Shown here: positions 48,611 to 60,800 of the stretch, piece after piece | Position numbering within the stretch: the stretch's first letter is position 1 | How the letters are laid out: every line of letters starts with the position of its first letter | NCBI GenBank assembly: GCA_004026145.2 | Contig: CP034986.1 | Coordinates: 15,858,304-15,922,303 of the forward strand | DNA from: Takifugu bimaculatus | Lineage: Eukaryota > Chordata > Actinopteri > Tetraodontiformes > Tetraodontidae | Direction of reading: 5' to 3' | DNA length: 64,000 bases | The notes under the pieces: generated by a model | What the model saw: only the letters and a program-made list of their open reading frames with translations | Told to the model about the DNA's origin: nothing | Database searches by the model: none | Made by a program: the position numbers and the translations under genes

Positions 48611-51600
48611 TTTCCTAAAAAAGGTCGTGTCTGTGGTGTGACAGGACTGACAGGTCTGAGGCATCATTACTCAGACTTGGAAGGTCTGTGTAAGCACCTT
48701 TGGTCACCTCAGGAGAATAGATCCCCACCGCACTGCTGTTGGCCTAATGAGCTCAGACAGGCCTGCATCTAATGAGAAGAGGGCGACTGCTGCCTTCCTC
48801 CATCAGCCCTCCGCTGCCTCCGTACAACATCCCATAATGCCTCCAACATGTGGAGCGAGAAGCCGAACAGCGGCAGCTCTCCCGTGTCACACATACAGAC
48901 GAGGGATCAGGAGTTGGCCATATGTCGCGTCTGAACCCAGGAGCCGTCCACGAGCGCGCTCCTCTCCAGCTGGCCAAACCTGTTTGGATCTATCTACTAA
49001 AATAGGGCCTCTCTTTCTTCCCCTTTCTTTCTTTTGATTTCCCAGTCAAAGAGTTTGTGGCAACTCGCACCCTCCACGGTCCTCCCTGGTTCCAGTTTTG
49101 GCTTTTAGATTCAAGAGCGTGCGTGGACGCAGGCCTAGTGCAGATATTCCTACGTGCGGTAAACAGGTTTGCAGACTACGTGCTGCATTTCACTTGAAAT
49201 CAAGAGTGCAATTAGCTCATTTGCTCGCAGGGAAAGGTTAAATCTTCTCAAACCTGTGTGAACAGCTTTCAGTGGGCAGATTGGCTTTGGTCTCCGCAAC
49301 AATTGATGTCTTTGTTGACGGTCCAGATCTGGGATTTTTGCCACGAGATCATTATCACCTTGTTGCCATCATCGTTAAATAAAACTTGCTCTGATAGGAA
49401 GAACGGACTCAATTCAGGGGGAAAAAAAAAAGTTTGGGAGAAGTTTTGAAAGGCCAAGAGAGCAGCTGAAGTGTTAATGGTGATTTCTTGGACTGAGAGT
49501 CGGAGAGCTGTTCGGCGTTGGCAGCAGATTTCCAAGTGCTTTGTACTTACAAAATTAGTTCAGTCAAATCAAGAAGGACCCGACACAATGATTAACATTC
49601 CACAAAGTTGTGCTGGCATTGGATAAATCCTGACAGGCCAAGGGAGACTGTACAGGCATCAGGAAGGTTAAGCGCATAAATAATCAGCCCGTTTTTCATT
49701 TCCGTCTGACTCCACGCTGGTGCAATCGCACCTGCGTCACAAATATCACTGACATTTATTGATAAGCGCCGTTGCCTTTTGCTGTTTGAGTAGGTTTTTT
49801 GGCGGCTCAACTGTGGACATTTTCACACCCACACTTTTTTGTATATTCAGTTATGGCAGGTTCACAATCGGCGTGAGTGGGCTGGTGCAAGAAAAGCAGG
49901 GGGAAGTTGGCCGTGGCGCCGTTCTCCATCCGCCCACACGGAATTATTCTATGCGATGATATAAATCTCATTTAATTATGTGAGATTGCGCGTGGTTGGC
50001 GAGCCATGATGAAAGGAGCGAGGTGTTCAGCAATACCTGGAGACGCGAGTTGGCCCGTCGCCGTTAATCCTCCGAGTGTAAAAACTGAGTCACGCCGGTC
50101 CTCATATCAGTCCACTCCATCGGATTTAAACATTTTTAGGGACGGTTTCGGTGCCCTAGATTCATATCGGACGTGCTGGTGAGCAGCGGCACCTTGGAGT
50201 AAATGGGGATTTCCGTGGCTGACAGCAGCAGGATGGCGGATGTTATAATCCATTTTGTCATCTGACAAATGAGGCGACGCAGCCTATGATTTACGCTCCA
50301 TTCCAATAAATGAGACATAAATCCTATTCAGATGGGACAAACATTGCCATATTCAATGTGCTCTGGGGTAAATTAAGCAGTCATTTGGAGAGGGGTTTAA
50401 GGATGGTGAAATTACAGGACGTGGTCTGTAATAGAAATGAACCTTCCATCAGAACCAGAATAGCAGTCACTACGGACCATTGGCTGAGCGTTTATGGGGT
50501 CCTTCTGTCCCGATAGTGTGGCCCCCCTGTCCTCACATGAGTTACTGAACAGGCCCACAGCTTCGCAACTTTCTTTCTTTTTCTCCAAGTTTCAGAAAGC
50601 AAAGTTTCGTATTTAGGCAGAAGGAGGTGCATCTGTTCATGTGGAGGGAAAAACCCCATTTTAGAGACCAAAGGAAAAAAGAGCAGGAGGAGAAATGTAG
50701 TCACTGATGAGAGCAGGTGAGGTTTTTTGGAAGAAGAAAAACACCTGGGAAGAACTACATCTAATCCAATCAGAGCTAAACATAAAACCACTGCCTATTT
50801 ATTTATAGTGCCTTCATTTGCGAGACTTGGGGGGGGGGACTTTCACCTCTGTATAGAGCCAGGCCACCTGTTTCCCTCCTGCGTTCCGTCTCCAGGCAGC
50901 GGCTTCACATTTAGACTGCAGAGGTGATGCTGGCATCAAGTAGCTAATTAGGATCCTGCAGATTATCTATCTTAATATAAAGATCATCCCTAGAATTTCC
51001 CGGCACAGTGGGTTTGACTCCTTAAGAGATCGGTGAACTTTTAACAACGTCAGCGGGGACCGTGGAGCAGAGGCGGATTGAGAGTAATGAAGACGACACA
51101 GGCAGCAAACGTAGCCATCGAGCATATTCAGAGAGGAATGAATAAAGAGCCTTGTTTGTTTCATCTTCAGGTATTAATGGCGACGTGACAGAGTCCTGGT
51201 CAAACTAACGAGGGGCCGACTCAGGCCAGGGGACGGACGACGGTGGGAGGGCACCGACACACACTGAACGATGCCCAGCAGAAGGTGCATCTCATTTCTG
51301 CGGCACACGGCACAAAGGATTAGCATGGTTAATGCGTGCGTGAGAGCATAAATCACTGCCTCCCATACATTCACCCCTGCTGATGAGGACACACTGATAG
51401 AAGATTACAGATGTTTGAGCTGCAAAACAATCTTTTGGCATCGTTATCTCGGTGTCGCCGCCGTAATACTTGTCTTCGCATTAAGGCGCCATGGGTGAGG
51501 AGACAAACACACACCCTTTTATATGAGCTCTGCTGCTTTTTAGCGGCGCTTCTCGGGGCTTTCTTTTTTTATATAGGTTCTGGGGCTTGTCATTATTGTG

Positions 51601-51819
51601 TAACTTGTTTTATGAAACTGCAATAGTCACAGAATTATCATAACTCAAACCTGCAACCACAGTCACTGTTTTCCCCTTTGTGGTTTCACCTTAAAATATC
51701 AATAAAGCCTTGGCAGCAGCCCCAGCGCTTCTGCCCGCCGCCGCAGAGAGAGAAAACCAGATTTATATGCTCCGTCGACCCAAATCCAGCTTTGGAAAGG
51801 CTCTACTCCTACCTTTACC

Positions 51820-51935
51820 ATTCAGCTCCCTCAATAACCAATTCATCCTCCCCCTCGCACTCCCACTCGGTCACATAATCCATAACATTTTGTTACGCCG
51901 CTACGCTGATGACATCCTGCGTTATCTCCCACGAA
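51820..51935 (+). mobile_element. Small L2-like reverse-transcriptase relic
   Basis: The plus frame reads LPLALPLGHIIHNILLRRYA followed directly by DDILRYLP. This matches the LPLGxIIxxxxxxFxxYADDxQLYL segment of L2-type LINE reverse transcriptases, including the YADD catalytic motif. Only about 40 residues are recognisable and flanking sequence has lost similarity, so it is a fragment. Confidence 0.5.
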
Positions 51936-54900
51936 ACCGCGAGGGTCCAAATAGCAGCTTCTGGTTGTTTAGTCCATCGAAGGGAGCATCTTGGGTTCTG
52001 TATGGTGTGAAACGGACTTCCTGTACCGCGCCAGCTGTTAGCGTTGCTCAGGTTTGCGTGTTTTATGTAAGTAGTTGTTTTCGTGAAGGTTCTGGCCAAA
52101 ATGTGCGTCTGTTGTCAACTTGCTGATCCGGGATGCAGCAGGTGACGCTCCCTTTTTATTTATTGCATATTCTGGATGAAGCAAACTCTTTTGTCTTGCC
52201 AAGGAGCTTCAATGACGAGCTAACAAAGCCGGCGTGTTTTCCAGAGGCCGCAGCAGTCTCCGAAAACTCTGAGGCTTAACCGACTCCAGGATGTGGTCGC
52301 CGTATCTGTTTCTGTCAAACGGCACAATGGGAACGGATATTCCAATATTCCGGATATTGAGATTAATTCGCAGTTTTTGCTTGTGTCCAATTGATGAATG
52401 TAAATCCCAACTTTCATTGTTGAGAAATCTTTCGGGGTCATTAGCTGGGTACAGGTAGAATAAGAGCAGATATTCACTAAAACGAGCGTCGCGCCCTTGT
52501 TATAAATCATGTGAGGAGAGCTCAGAATAATGAGCTCAAAATGTGCAGAACTGGAGGATCCTAATAGTTTAAACACACGGAGTGGCCTTATTCTTGTGTC
52601 TTCATGTCTTTTCTCCTTAAAATGTGTGCAGATAACAAAGACAATAGCATAAAGCAGCGAGGCACATTTGAGGTACTTTCAGTCTGAAACCAGTCTGCAG
52701 GAATGTCTCCTCGCTGTCTGTCATTCATACCTGGCTCTCCGCGTTTGCTGGACAGCCTCGGTTAGCACTGGTGTAGTTTAGCATTTTAGCTGGAGGGTTA
52801 ATGGATGGACCCAGTGTTCAGCTAGTGCGATCGCTCCTACCATTCCACACGTACCAGCGACACCCCCACCCTCACGTCTACCACCGCTACAGCTTTCACA
52901 CGGCTCCATTATTGTTCCGGCTTCATGCTTCAACTACAAGGGTGATATTGATTCTTTAATAACTTAGTGAGTTGTCCCGGGCATCAAATTAAATATTCTA
53001 TTCTAATGAGGGTGGTACTGTCTGTTATTACTGTTATATAAATAAATCCTTTCATTCATTGAGGCACTTGTGACAAACACTGCAGCCAAGTATGAACGGA
53101 ACCATTAGGGGGAAAATAATTATTAGGCTGGATATTTTCTTGGTGTTGTGATTGCAGGGTCATTATGGCTCCCCTAATGAAACAAACCAGCGGAGAGACT
53201 CCGTCTCCGCTGTGGCTGTTATCGCCGTCCTTCAGAGAATATAAAAAGGAAAACACTTCAGCGGCAGGCTAATTAAAACCAGAGAGGTCTGGATGAGGAG
53301 GCCAAACAACCCACACAGGTGGCGGACGCGTCCCAGCGCACGGGCGCGCAGCACAACGGTGTTCATGTACGCGTCTGTGTGAGCGTGCGCGGCGGCAGCT
53401 CACGTTTATTACCTTCGGGCGTGTGCGAGGAAGCTGTTGGAGGCGCGACACATTCATTTTAATGGCTGCAGCCTCCAGTGCTGTCACTTCAGCCCTCGGA
53501 CTGGAAGGTCCTCGCCGCGTTCTTCTGACAGGACCGGCACCAAATAGGCCATCGGTGCCCCATAATTAGTTCAAATGTCCAAGTGAGTGAATTATTGATG
53601 ATGGGAGATGACGAGGGAGGAGGACATCTCACACTGACTCTGTTTTTTTTTTTAAAGCCGCCTTTTTTAGAGGACAGCAGCTGTTGCTGTGCGCGTCCCA
53701 CCGCAAACATGAATCTCTGGTGGACGCATTTGCATCGGCCAGCGGAGTAAACTGGGATGTAATGAAGGGAATCATTACTGAGGGGAAACTGCAATAATAT
53801 CTACTTTTCCACTTGTTAAAAAGGATATAGCCGAGAACCGGCTGGAAACAAAAACAGTAAACCGCGCCAGGACGACGGAGCATAATTTATGCTGCTGCCA
53901 ATCACCAATATAATTGCGCTGCTCTGGCGTAATGGCGGTCCGGGCCCAATCATTCCCCCCCTCCGGCTCTATCTCAGGTAGCTACTTTTCCATCAGCTCC
54001 TGATTTTTCAAGAGAGACCTCTCAGAGAGGAATGACAATGGACTTTCAATGGCTTGTAATTATGCCACTTTCCTGCACAATTTCCTGGGCATCATTTGCA
54101 TTAAGACTCATGGGTGTAAGTGCACCATATGCTGCTGCGCACAGGCCTCTTGATCAGATCCACTGCCGAAATTACCCAGTGTCGTGACATTTCCTGGGAT
54201 GCTTCTGAGCCGCCACCTTCCAACAGTTATCCGCGTGTTAATTAGATGGATCAAGTCCAAACTTTGCGACGGTGTGAGGCGCGTATGTGCGAGTTCGTGT
54301 GATGGCTTCGGCTGAGGATCACAAGGTGTGCAGAGGGGCACCTTGGATTGATGGCACCAAAAGCAGCATCTCTTTTCAAGGTTATTCGGTGCTGTGTCTT
54401 GTTTGCTTTTGTTTATTTATTTATTTCTTATAAATCTGAGAACAGATGAATTGACGTTGACTTTTCTGCCATTTTAGGCCAAATGTAACACTGCCATCTA
54501 GTGGACGCGAGCGGCACTGTCGCTGCAGGGCAGCAGAGAGAGAGAACACCTGACGTCCAGCTGTCATTTTGCTTGTCAGACAGGACAAACTGAGTGACAA
54601 GACACGATTACTATCTATACACATTCCTTTGCCTGCTGAAACAGCGATAAGTGATCAAACTTTTGTACGTTGGACCTTGTGCTAAACACATTTCTGCTTT
54701 CAAGTCGTAATTAGATCGTGGATGTTTTTTTCCCTTTCAGATGGCTCCTAATTCTGGGATTTGTTGCTCACAAAGCCGTTCTCATATCTCTTCTCCTCTG
54801 TGGATTTCCAAGCAGTAGGCGTCTCTTATTCAGCTCGAGAGGTTGCTGAAAATAAATCATCACCCTCCCACCAGTATGTGAGAATGTCCAGATGGTTGAA

Positions 54901-55506
54901 TCTTCACTGACGTCCTCCTGCTGAATTTCCCCATTGTCTTCTCCCGCTAAAATTAGAAGGTAATACTTGGTGAAAAGGCTGCGTCTGCTCTGAGAGCGCT
55001 GGTTAATTATCGGGGCCTGGTTTTATGTTCCACCCACAAACGAAGCGTCGGTGCTGTGTTGAACCCTCCAACACCTTCGAGGGCTGACAGCTTTCAGTCA
55101 GACGCTCTCTCCCGTTTGTTCCTCTGGAAAGAACTAAAGGAAACAAAACAAACTGTCTTTTTGCAGGCGCAGGAAGAATTTATTTGATCACATGCAATCC
55201 AGTCCAATGGCCCGTTAACCTCGGTAACTTCTTGAAGTCAACTGCTCAAAAAAGGCCCATAAAATCGAACACATCACCGGTTAAATACTTGAATACACTT
55301 ATGTCACAAATTCATTCTGAATGAATTCAAATCTCTAAAGGTTTAGATTTTTACATGTTTTAATAAAATGATTGACCCATCATTTTCCTTTAACAAAGTG
55401 TCTGTGCATGTTTGTAGTTTGTGAATGATTCAACTTGTGAAGTCTCGTGTAGTGATTGGCCTCCTTCCTTCAGACTCGGGTCCTTGCTGCTCCAAGTATC
55501 ATCATA

Positions 55507-55659
55507 TTAAAATTCCCAGTGACGGTAGTGGTAGGGATGGTTGATGTCCTCCAGTAGAGACTGGTCTGGTACTTTGTGTGTTAGCCTTGGCAGGGAGGTA
55601 CCATAGGTGAGTTCCCCCAGGACTTCATGATTCTTGGGGCTTTGTACCCAATCTTGACA
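55507..55659 (-). other. Unidentified coding-like stretch, possible terminal exon
   Basis: The minus strand has a candidate acceptor (TCACCCCCCAG) followed by 51 codons ending TAA. The reading begins CQDWVQSPKNHEVLGEL and ends SLLEDINHPYHYRHWEF. Composition (Tyr/His/Trp-rich end, no low complexity) looks like protein rather than chance. I cannot identify a family. The frame stays open upstream to 55770 but through tRNA-like sequence. It lies 170 bases beyond the likely end of ccnt2. It could be a last exon of an unseen gene, an alternative ccnt2 read-through end, or chance. Confidence 0.22.
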
Positions 55660-55662
55660 CTG

Positions 55663-55686
55663 GGGGGTGATGATAAAATCACCCCC
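55663..55686. repeat. Perfect 9-bp stem hairpin, GC-rich
   Basis: GGGGGTGAT, a six-base loop (GATAAA), then ATCACCCCC. The stem is exact and GC-rich, unlike the AT-rich palindromes elsewhere in the window. Confidence 0.75.
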
Positions 55687-55739
55687 ACACTGACCTGGCG
55701 TCCGGGCTCCCCCTTGTAGCATATTTGTACCGTATTGTG

Positions 55740-55825
55740 TACTTGAATTTGCCTGGATTTGAACCGACAACCTTCCACACTGAAGTCAGTGGTGTAATGA
55801 GTCCAATGAAGACTCAGTGGAGACG
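55740..55825 (-). mobile_element. tRNA-like sequence, possible SINE head
   Basis: The minus strand carries GGTTCAAATCC (55755-55765), a perfect match to the RNA polymerase III B-box consensus GGTTCRANYCC, preceded by GGAAGGTTGTC as in many tRNA-derived fish SINEs. An A box is only loosely matched 40-50 bases upstream and the fold is poor, so a functional tRNA is unlikely. Confidence 0.4.
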
Positions 55826-55829
55826 ATGG

Positions 55830-56775
55830 CTCTGATGTAATTGTACACCTTTATTTGGGCTCCCAATACACAATTCCAGGATATGTTCATCAATAGTCTG
55901 CTTCAGATCTCAAAGATACACTGAATGGAGAAAGGTTTGGAATCGATGCAATAAATTAACAAATTAAAATCTGAACTACACTTTTATGTACACAATCTCA
56001 TTTTAGAAATCCGTGTCTTTTGATAGTTTACACTTATACTGAGTAGCAATCGACTAAGTACAATCACAAGGACTTTATGCAGTTGGAGCCGATAAATCTT
56101 AAATGCACTTTTACAGCAGATGTAACATGAACGTCGGTCGTAGCTCTAAAATGAGACTCCACGTTTAGTTCGGATGTGGCTTCAGAAGTCCCAATAAACA
56201 GCAAAATGAGTCAGCCACGCGTTTCTATCGCTTTTAGAACTATTACATCACTGCTGGAAAGATAAGCAGACCGTGTTTCTCCATGTTCTGCCCGCTCCTT
56301 CAGTAAATGGACGACTTGGTACACCTCCACAGATACAGGCAGTTCACCCCAACACAGGAAGATTCGTTCATATCAAAAAAGTTCAAGACCTGAGATTTTA
56401 GTGGAACAAGAGGTTGATACATACAAAAAAAACAACCCTGTAAACTGTCACGATGGCTGCGAACACTAGCTAGGATTTCCCTTGAGACTGAAAACATGCA
56501 CCTTAAAATATCAGTTTAAGTTAAAAGAACATTTAAAATGTTTCTCTCTTCCCAGTCGCATTCTTTTTTTTTGCAAGCTAGCATGTCACAGCTCTATGCA
56601 TATAATCTTACATTTTTGACAGCTCACGTTAATCATCAATGATCGGGGTAGAAACGACCGATGCCACGATGCGAAATTCCGATAACTTAAGACAAATAAA
56701 TCCATTTAAAAAAAAAAAAAAAATTCTATGAAACATAGTAATACCTTCTAGACATCGCTGCGGGCTCTTTGAGAG
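55830..56775 (-). other. ccnt2: ccnt2 3' UTR (inferred extent)
   Basis: About 945 nt between the TAA and the first good poly(A) hexamer on the minus strand. It includes a 16-base T run in transcript sense (56708-56723). Otherwise it is AT-rich with no coding. Confidence 0.55.
55850..55855 (-). terminator. ccnt2 poly(A) signal AATAAA
   Basis: The minus strand reads CCCAAATAAAGGTG here, 920 nt after the stop. A second AATAAA occurs near 55180 (minus) and could give a longer form. Confidence 0.5.
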
Positions 56776-57841
56776 TTACAGGTTCATTCTTTGGGCACTT
56801 AGTAAAGAGTCCAGGATGTCAAAAGTGTCTTTGTAGTTGGTGTGTTGACCGTTGGTGGCGGCCAACAGGCCGTTGGTTCCATCGTGGCCGTGGTGATCCA
56901 CCATCCTCTGGCCGCCATCTGTGGCGTATTGAGAGGAGCCCAGGCCTGCTTTGGTGCTCCTCTTTGACGAGTGGTGGTGGTGATGGTGGTGGTGGTTCCC
57001 CGCGTCAGAGTGAGGCCTCTTGCGAGAAGAACCGGAGGAGCTCACGTCATTGAGGTGGTTGCCGTGCGCTCGTATGGTTAAGGATGGATTGTCTATTGTC
57101 CCCCTGCTGTTCCCGGTGAGGGAGTAAACGTGCGAGTGGCCGTGTTTGGAGTGACGGTGGTTGCTGTGCTCTTTGTGCTTGTCCTTCACGGGCAGAGTCC
57201 CGCTGTGTTCTGTGGCCCCGTGGCGCTCGGATGAGACTTTGATTCTCATCTTGATCTCCTCGCCGGAGGCAGAGCCGTTCTCCCCGTAAGGAGCGGGCAG
57301 CCTCGACTTTTTAGAGCCGGACTTTTCTCTCCTGCCCGTCGCTCGAGTGGCCGGCCTGCTGCGGCTGAGAGCGTTTCTTGTGATGGTGCGAGGACAGGGC
57401 CGGAGGCGGGGCGCACGCGTCCGAGCCGGTCTCCTCCTTTATGCCGTTCTGTAAGGCCAGCTCCGCCGCATGTTTCTCTCTGTACTTCTCCAGAGTCAAG
57501 ACCTTCTGCGGCCGTGAGAAAGCAGCAGCGTTTGTGCCCAGCTGCTGGTGTTTAGCACCGGAGCCTCCCGTGGCTTTGTGTTCGTGTTTCACCAGCGTGT
57601 AGTCTGTAGGGTGAGGGTCAGAGAACTGGCTGTAGCCGCAGGGCTTCGACTGGTCCCCTGACTGCTGGTAAGAGACAAAGGAGACTGCGATGGAGCTAAG
57701 CGGGGTCATCTCCGTGTCCGAGGCAGACGTGGATGGGAAGAGCGAGCTGGCAACACCAGAAAGTGCGTCTAAAGACGTCCCTTGGAAGGCACCGTCCACC
57801 GCTGCGCCCTCCGTCTTTGGCTTCTTGGCTGCTTGGTTGGC
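56776..57841 (-). CDS. ccnt2: ccnt2 exon 9: disordered C-terminal region, with frame break
   Basis: Acceptor TTGTTGTGCAG. Starts ANQAAKKPKTEGAAVDG and includes VLTLEKYREKHAAELALQNG (the DKYREK block). In the incoming frame it runs into TAA at 57311-57313. One base earlier in frame, after the AAAA run (57323-57326), the sequence continues KSGSKKSRLPAPYGENGSAS, GEEIKMRIKVSSERHG, then a His-rich region and the conserved end NYKDTFDILDSLLSAQRMNL plus TAA. Human T2 has EKSGSLKLRIP and KMKIKVSSSERH at the same place, so the downstream frame is the true one. Confidence 0.9.
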
Positions 57842-60800
57842 CTGCACAACAAGACGTTCAACATTAGTCGCTGAAGCGGCGCTGAGAAGAGGCTCAGTGC
57901 ACCGTCTGAAGAGAACGTACCCTCCAGTTCCGTATCCTTTTCAGTTTGCTGGGCGTCTTCTCCAGGATCTGAAGGAACTCGTGCGTGAGCTCTGGCCACC
58001 GAGAGAACAGAAACAATCAGCTTTGGCCAGTAACAGCAAAAACAACCAATATTTAATGACAGCCAACCATCGTTTGTAGCCGCACAAGGTCAAATCCAGG
58101 GGGGTTTCTTACCGTCCAGCAGCTGCAGCGTCACCGTGCAGTCCACGTACTCCCACCAGTGTTTCCCATCTGTGGAAACAGGGAATCTCCCAGTTGGACC
58201 ACTTACAGGCCAGATGGATGCACACACAGGCAACAACTGTGGGCCTGTACTGCAGGCAGAAGGTGGTGAGGTGCAAGCTGCAGAAGACAATGAAAAAGAA
58301 AAGAACAGAAAAAGAGATGTTAAGTTTGTAATAAAAGAGACACACTCAAGTCCATTTGCAACAACAATATCGCACAGCGCTACAGTCTAACAACACTCAG
58401 TAATGCTGACAGCCCAAGATGTTTCCTCATACACACAGCCTTACCTGACACCTGGAACATCTAAGTAAATATATCTTAATTCATCTACAATACAGAAATG
58501 TAGATTGTTTAAAAGCTGTACTTAAATATGCACATTTGAATTCTATGTACAAGTATGAGGTTAATTTCAGGTTGCGAAACCTTGGCCTCTTTACAATTGG
58601 TTTGCAATCATTAATTTTGTCTGGGTCCAGAATATCAAACTACACTGCAAAACAACCCAAGTGTACACAAAACAAGTGGAAAAATGAGCTCCCCTGGCTT
58701 AAATCTACTCACGTTATTGATTAAATGTAAAGGGATTTCCAGAGAATGAGGCTGTTGCTCACAGCACAGAAATATTCTGTAGTCTGAACTCTGCGGGGAA
58801 CATTTTATTTCATACGTCTTTGTTTAAAAGACGTTTAAAATTGGTTAAAACGCACGTTTGTTCCTACTGTGGGCGTCTTTATACTAATAAACTAAATATT
58901 CTAATCAATAATACAAAGCAGCCTTTTAATTCTTAATGTAAATGTTGATTTTGCAGTGTAGCTTGGCTTTTAACTGTTAGCTTTCAGGACAAAAAAAAAA
59001 AAAAGATATTTTTCAAATAGCTGTGAACTATACTTACCCAAGCGCTTTTTAAGCTTACGATTCTTTAGCGGCAATCAATATTCAGGCTACCATTCGAGTG
59101 TTTTTAAATAGAAATATGCACTCGTCACCAAACAACTGTGAGAGGTAAACAGCACCACTACACTCCACATTGTGCATTTAACCCCTACGTGCCAACACAG
59201 AGCCCTCGTACAATACACCGCACACAGCAGCCCGGCCGGTACTTCCCCCCGCAGGTGGGTTCCCAGCAGCTGGGCGCCAGAAGGGCGTTGGACACAGAAG
59301 CGGGGCCCCTGCAGGACAGGAAGCTATAGTGTGCCATTACAGTGCAATAATGGGAACAGGATAATAACCTGTTGGTAGCCATGAAATAGGAAGTCTGTGC
59401 CAAATCCTTGCTTGCTGTAAAAGAAGGAAAAAAATAGTCTTTAAAAACTGACGGAACAATACGTTTAAAAGCTTAAACAGGCTCAACTTTACTCAAGCAG
59501 GAGTTTTGGGGCTGATCACTGAGCTTAAATAAACCGACTGGATCGTGATCCCATCACGTGAAGGAGCAACGCGCCCGTCTAAATAACTTGTTTACTGTGT
59601 ACTCCTGTAGGGAGCTTCATTCATTCTTTATTTCAGACTCCATTGCGGGGTCCATAGCCAAGTAAAAAGTTAAGACAGAATAAGTGCTTTTCTTTTTAAA
59701 TCCTGAGATATAAATATTCAGATAAAAGTTCATAGTTAAATCAAGACAAACCAAAACAATATTACAGAAATAATTGGTGCAACACGTCAACTCAGTGTAA
59801 CTAAATGACCTTAATGCAATTAAATTACTTTTACATATCTTTCGTATTCACGGTTGGAAAAAAAGGCCACGATGACATTAAGGAAGCACATTTAACCCAA
59901 TGGCATCCGTCTATTCTGTTGGTTTAAAGCTAAAACAAATCATGTCTCCTTGGTTTGCATGTGTGTTTCACATTCTTGTGGCGTTTATGTTTTGAGCTCT
60001 GCCACCAAAACACAATCTTTGATCTATGATCTATGCACCGGAAGGATCCGGAATGATGCCACTGATGGCAGACATTGGGGTGGATCATAAAATAAGAGAA
60101 ATTGGCCGACAGAGCCGATCAGATCAGCAGAAAGCCTAAAACATGGCAGATATTTTACAGGGAGGAAGATAGAAACATCCCATACCTCGCACTAACTGGG
60201 AACACCTCACAACATCTGTGTGTGGATGATCAATTGTTATTTCGAATCCTGCAAATCAAATGAAAGACATTCAACATGCAGCACAGAAAACGATCTGAAC
60301 AGGAGAAGGCCTGAAACGGCAAGTGTCTGATATGTCAACGTGACCGTGACCACTCACCCAGTGTCTGTAACACCACTGTTTCTAGGGCTACGAGCTCCTG
60401 TGCCTGCTGCTGGAATGCCTGGAAATGAAAGATTGATTATTCAGTCTCATAAAACCAGGCATCCACAGAACATGATGTGGATGATGGAGATGGGTCATCG
60501 TGAATCAAAGAAGCCAACTTCAATGTTTACATTGTCGGCAGCCACCACCACCAACGTCCTTACCGTCAGCAACTCAGGGCCCAGAGTTTTCAATTTAAAA
60601 TTCCATTAAACTGTTGTCAGGCGAATTATGGTGCAGTTGCACACAACCGCCAGCAGTGGCGCTGTGATTAAATCAACACCGCCAGGCGGTCAAAGGATTG
60701 TAAATTTATCAAATGATTGTAAATTTATGGCCACATAATGGCGCCTATACACACGGATGAAGAAAAGGTTTCATTTCAGTAAACACGGCTGGTGACAGAC

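Larger units (their letters stand above)
44801..55506. other. Convergent intergenic region between zranb3 and ccnt2
   Basis: 10.7 kb without a gene I can support. Contains the AGCAT array, a C-rich tract, a G run (50830-50838) and a small RT relic. I looked for rab3gap1 and map3k19, which lie between these two genes in human, and found no matching exon. From about 47 to 54.4 kb the sequence is unique, moderately GC-rich and dotted with homeodomain/POU-like motifs (for example catttgcattaag near 54090), which suits conserved non-coding DNA. That can only be tested by alignment. Confidence 0.6.

Noticed and set aside
55740..55825. Functional tRNA gene
   Set aside because: The B box is perfect, but the A box is poor and acceptor and anticodon stems do not pair; a SINE-like relic is more likely.
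58236..58277. GTAAGT...CACAG inside ccnt2 exon 7 as a mini-intron that would restore frame
   Set aside because: It would be about 38 bases long and would remove conserved cyclin residues.
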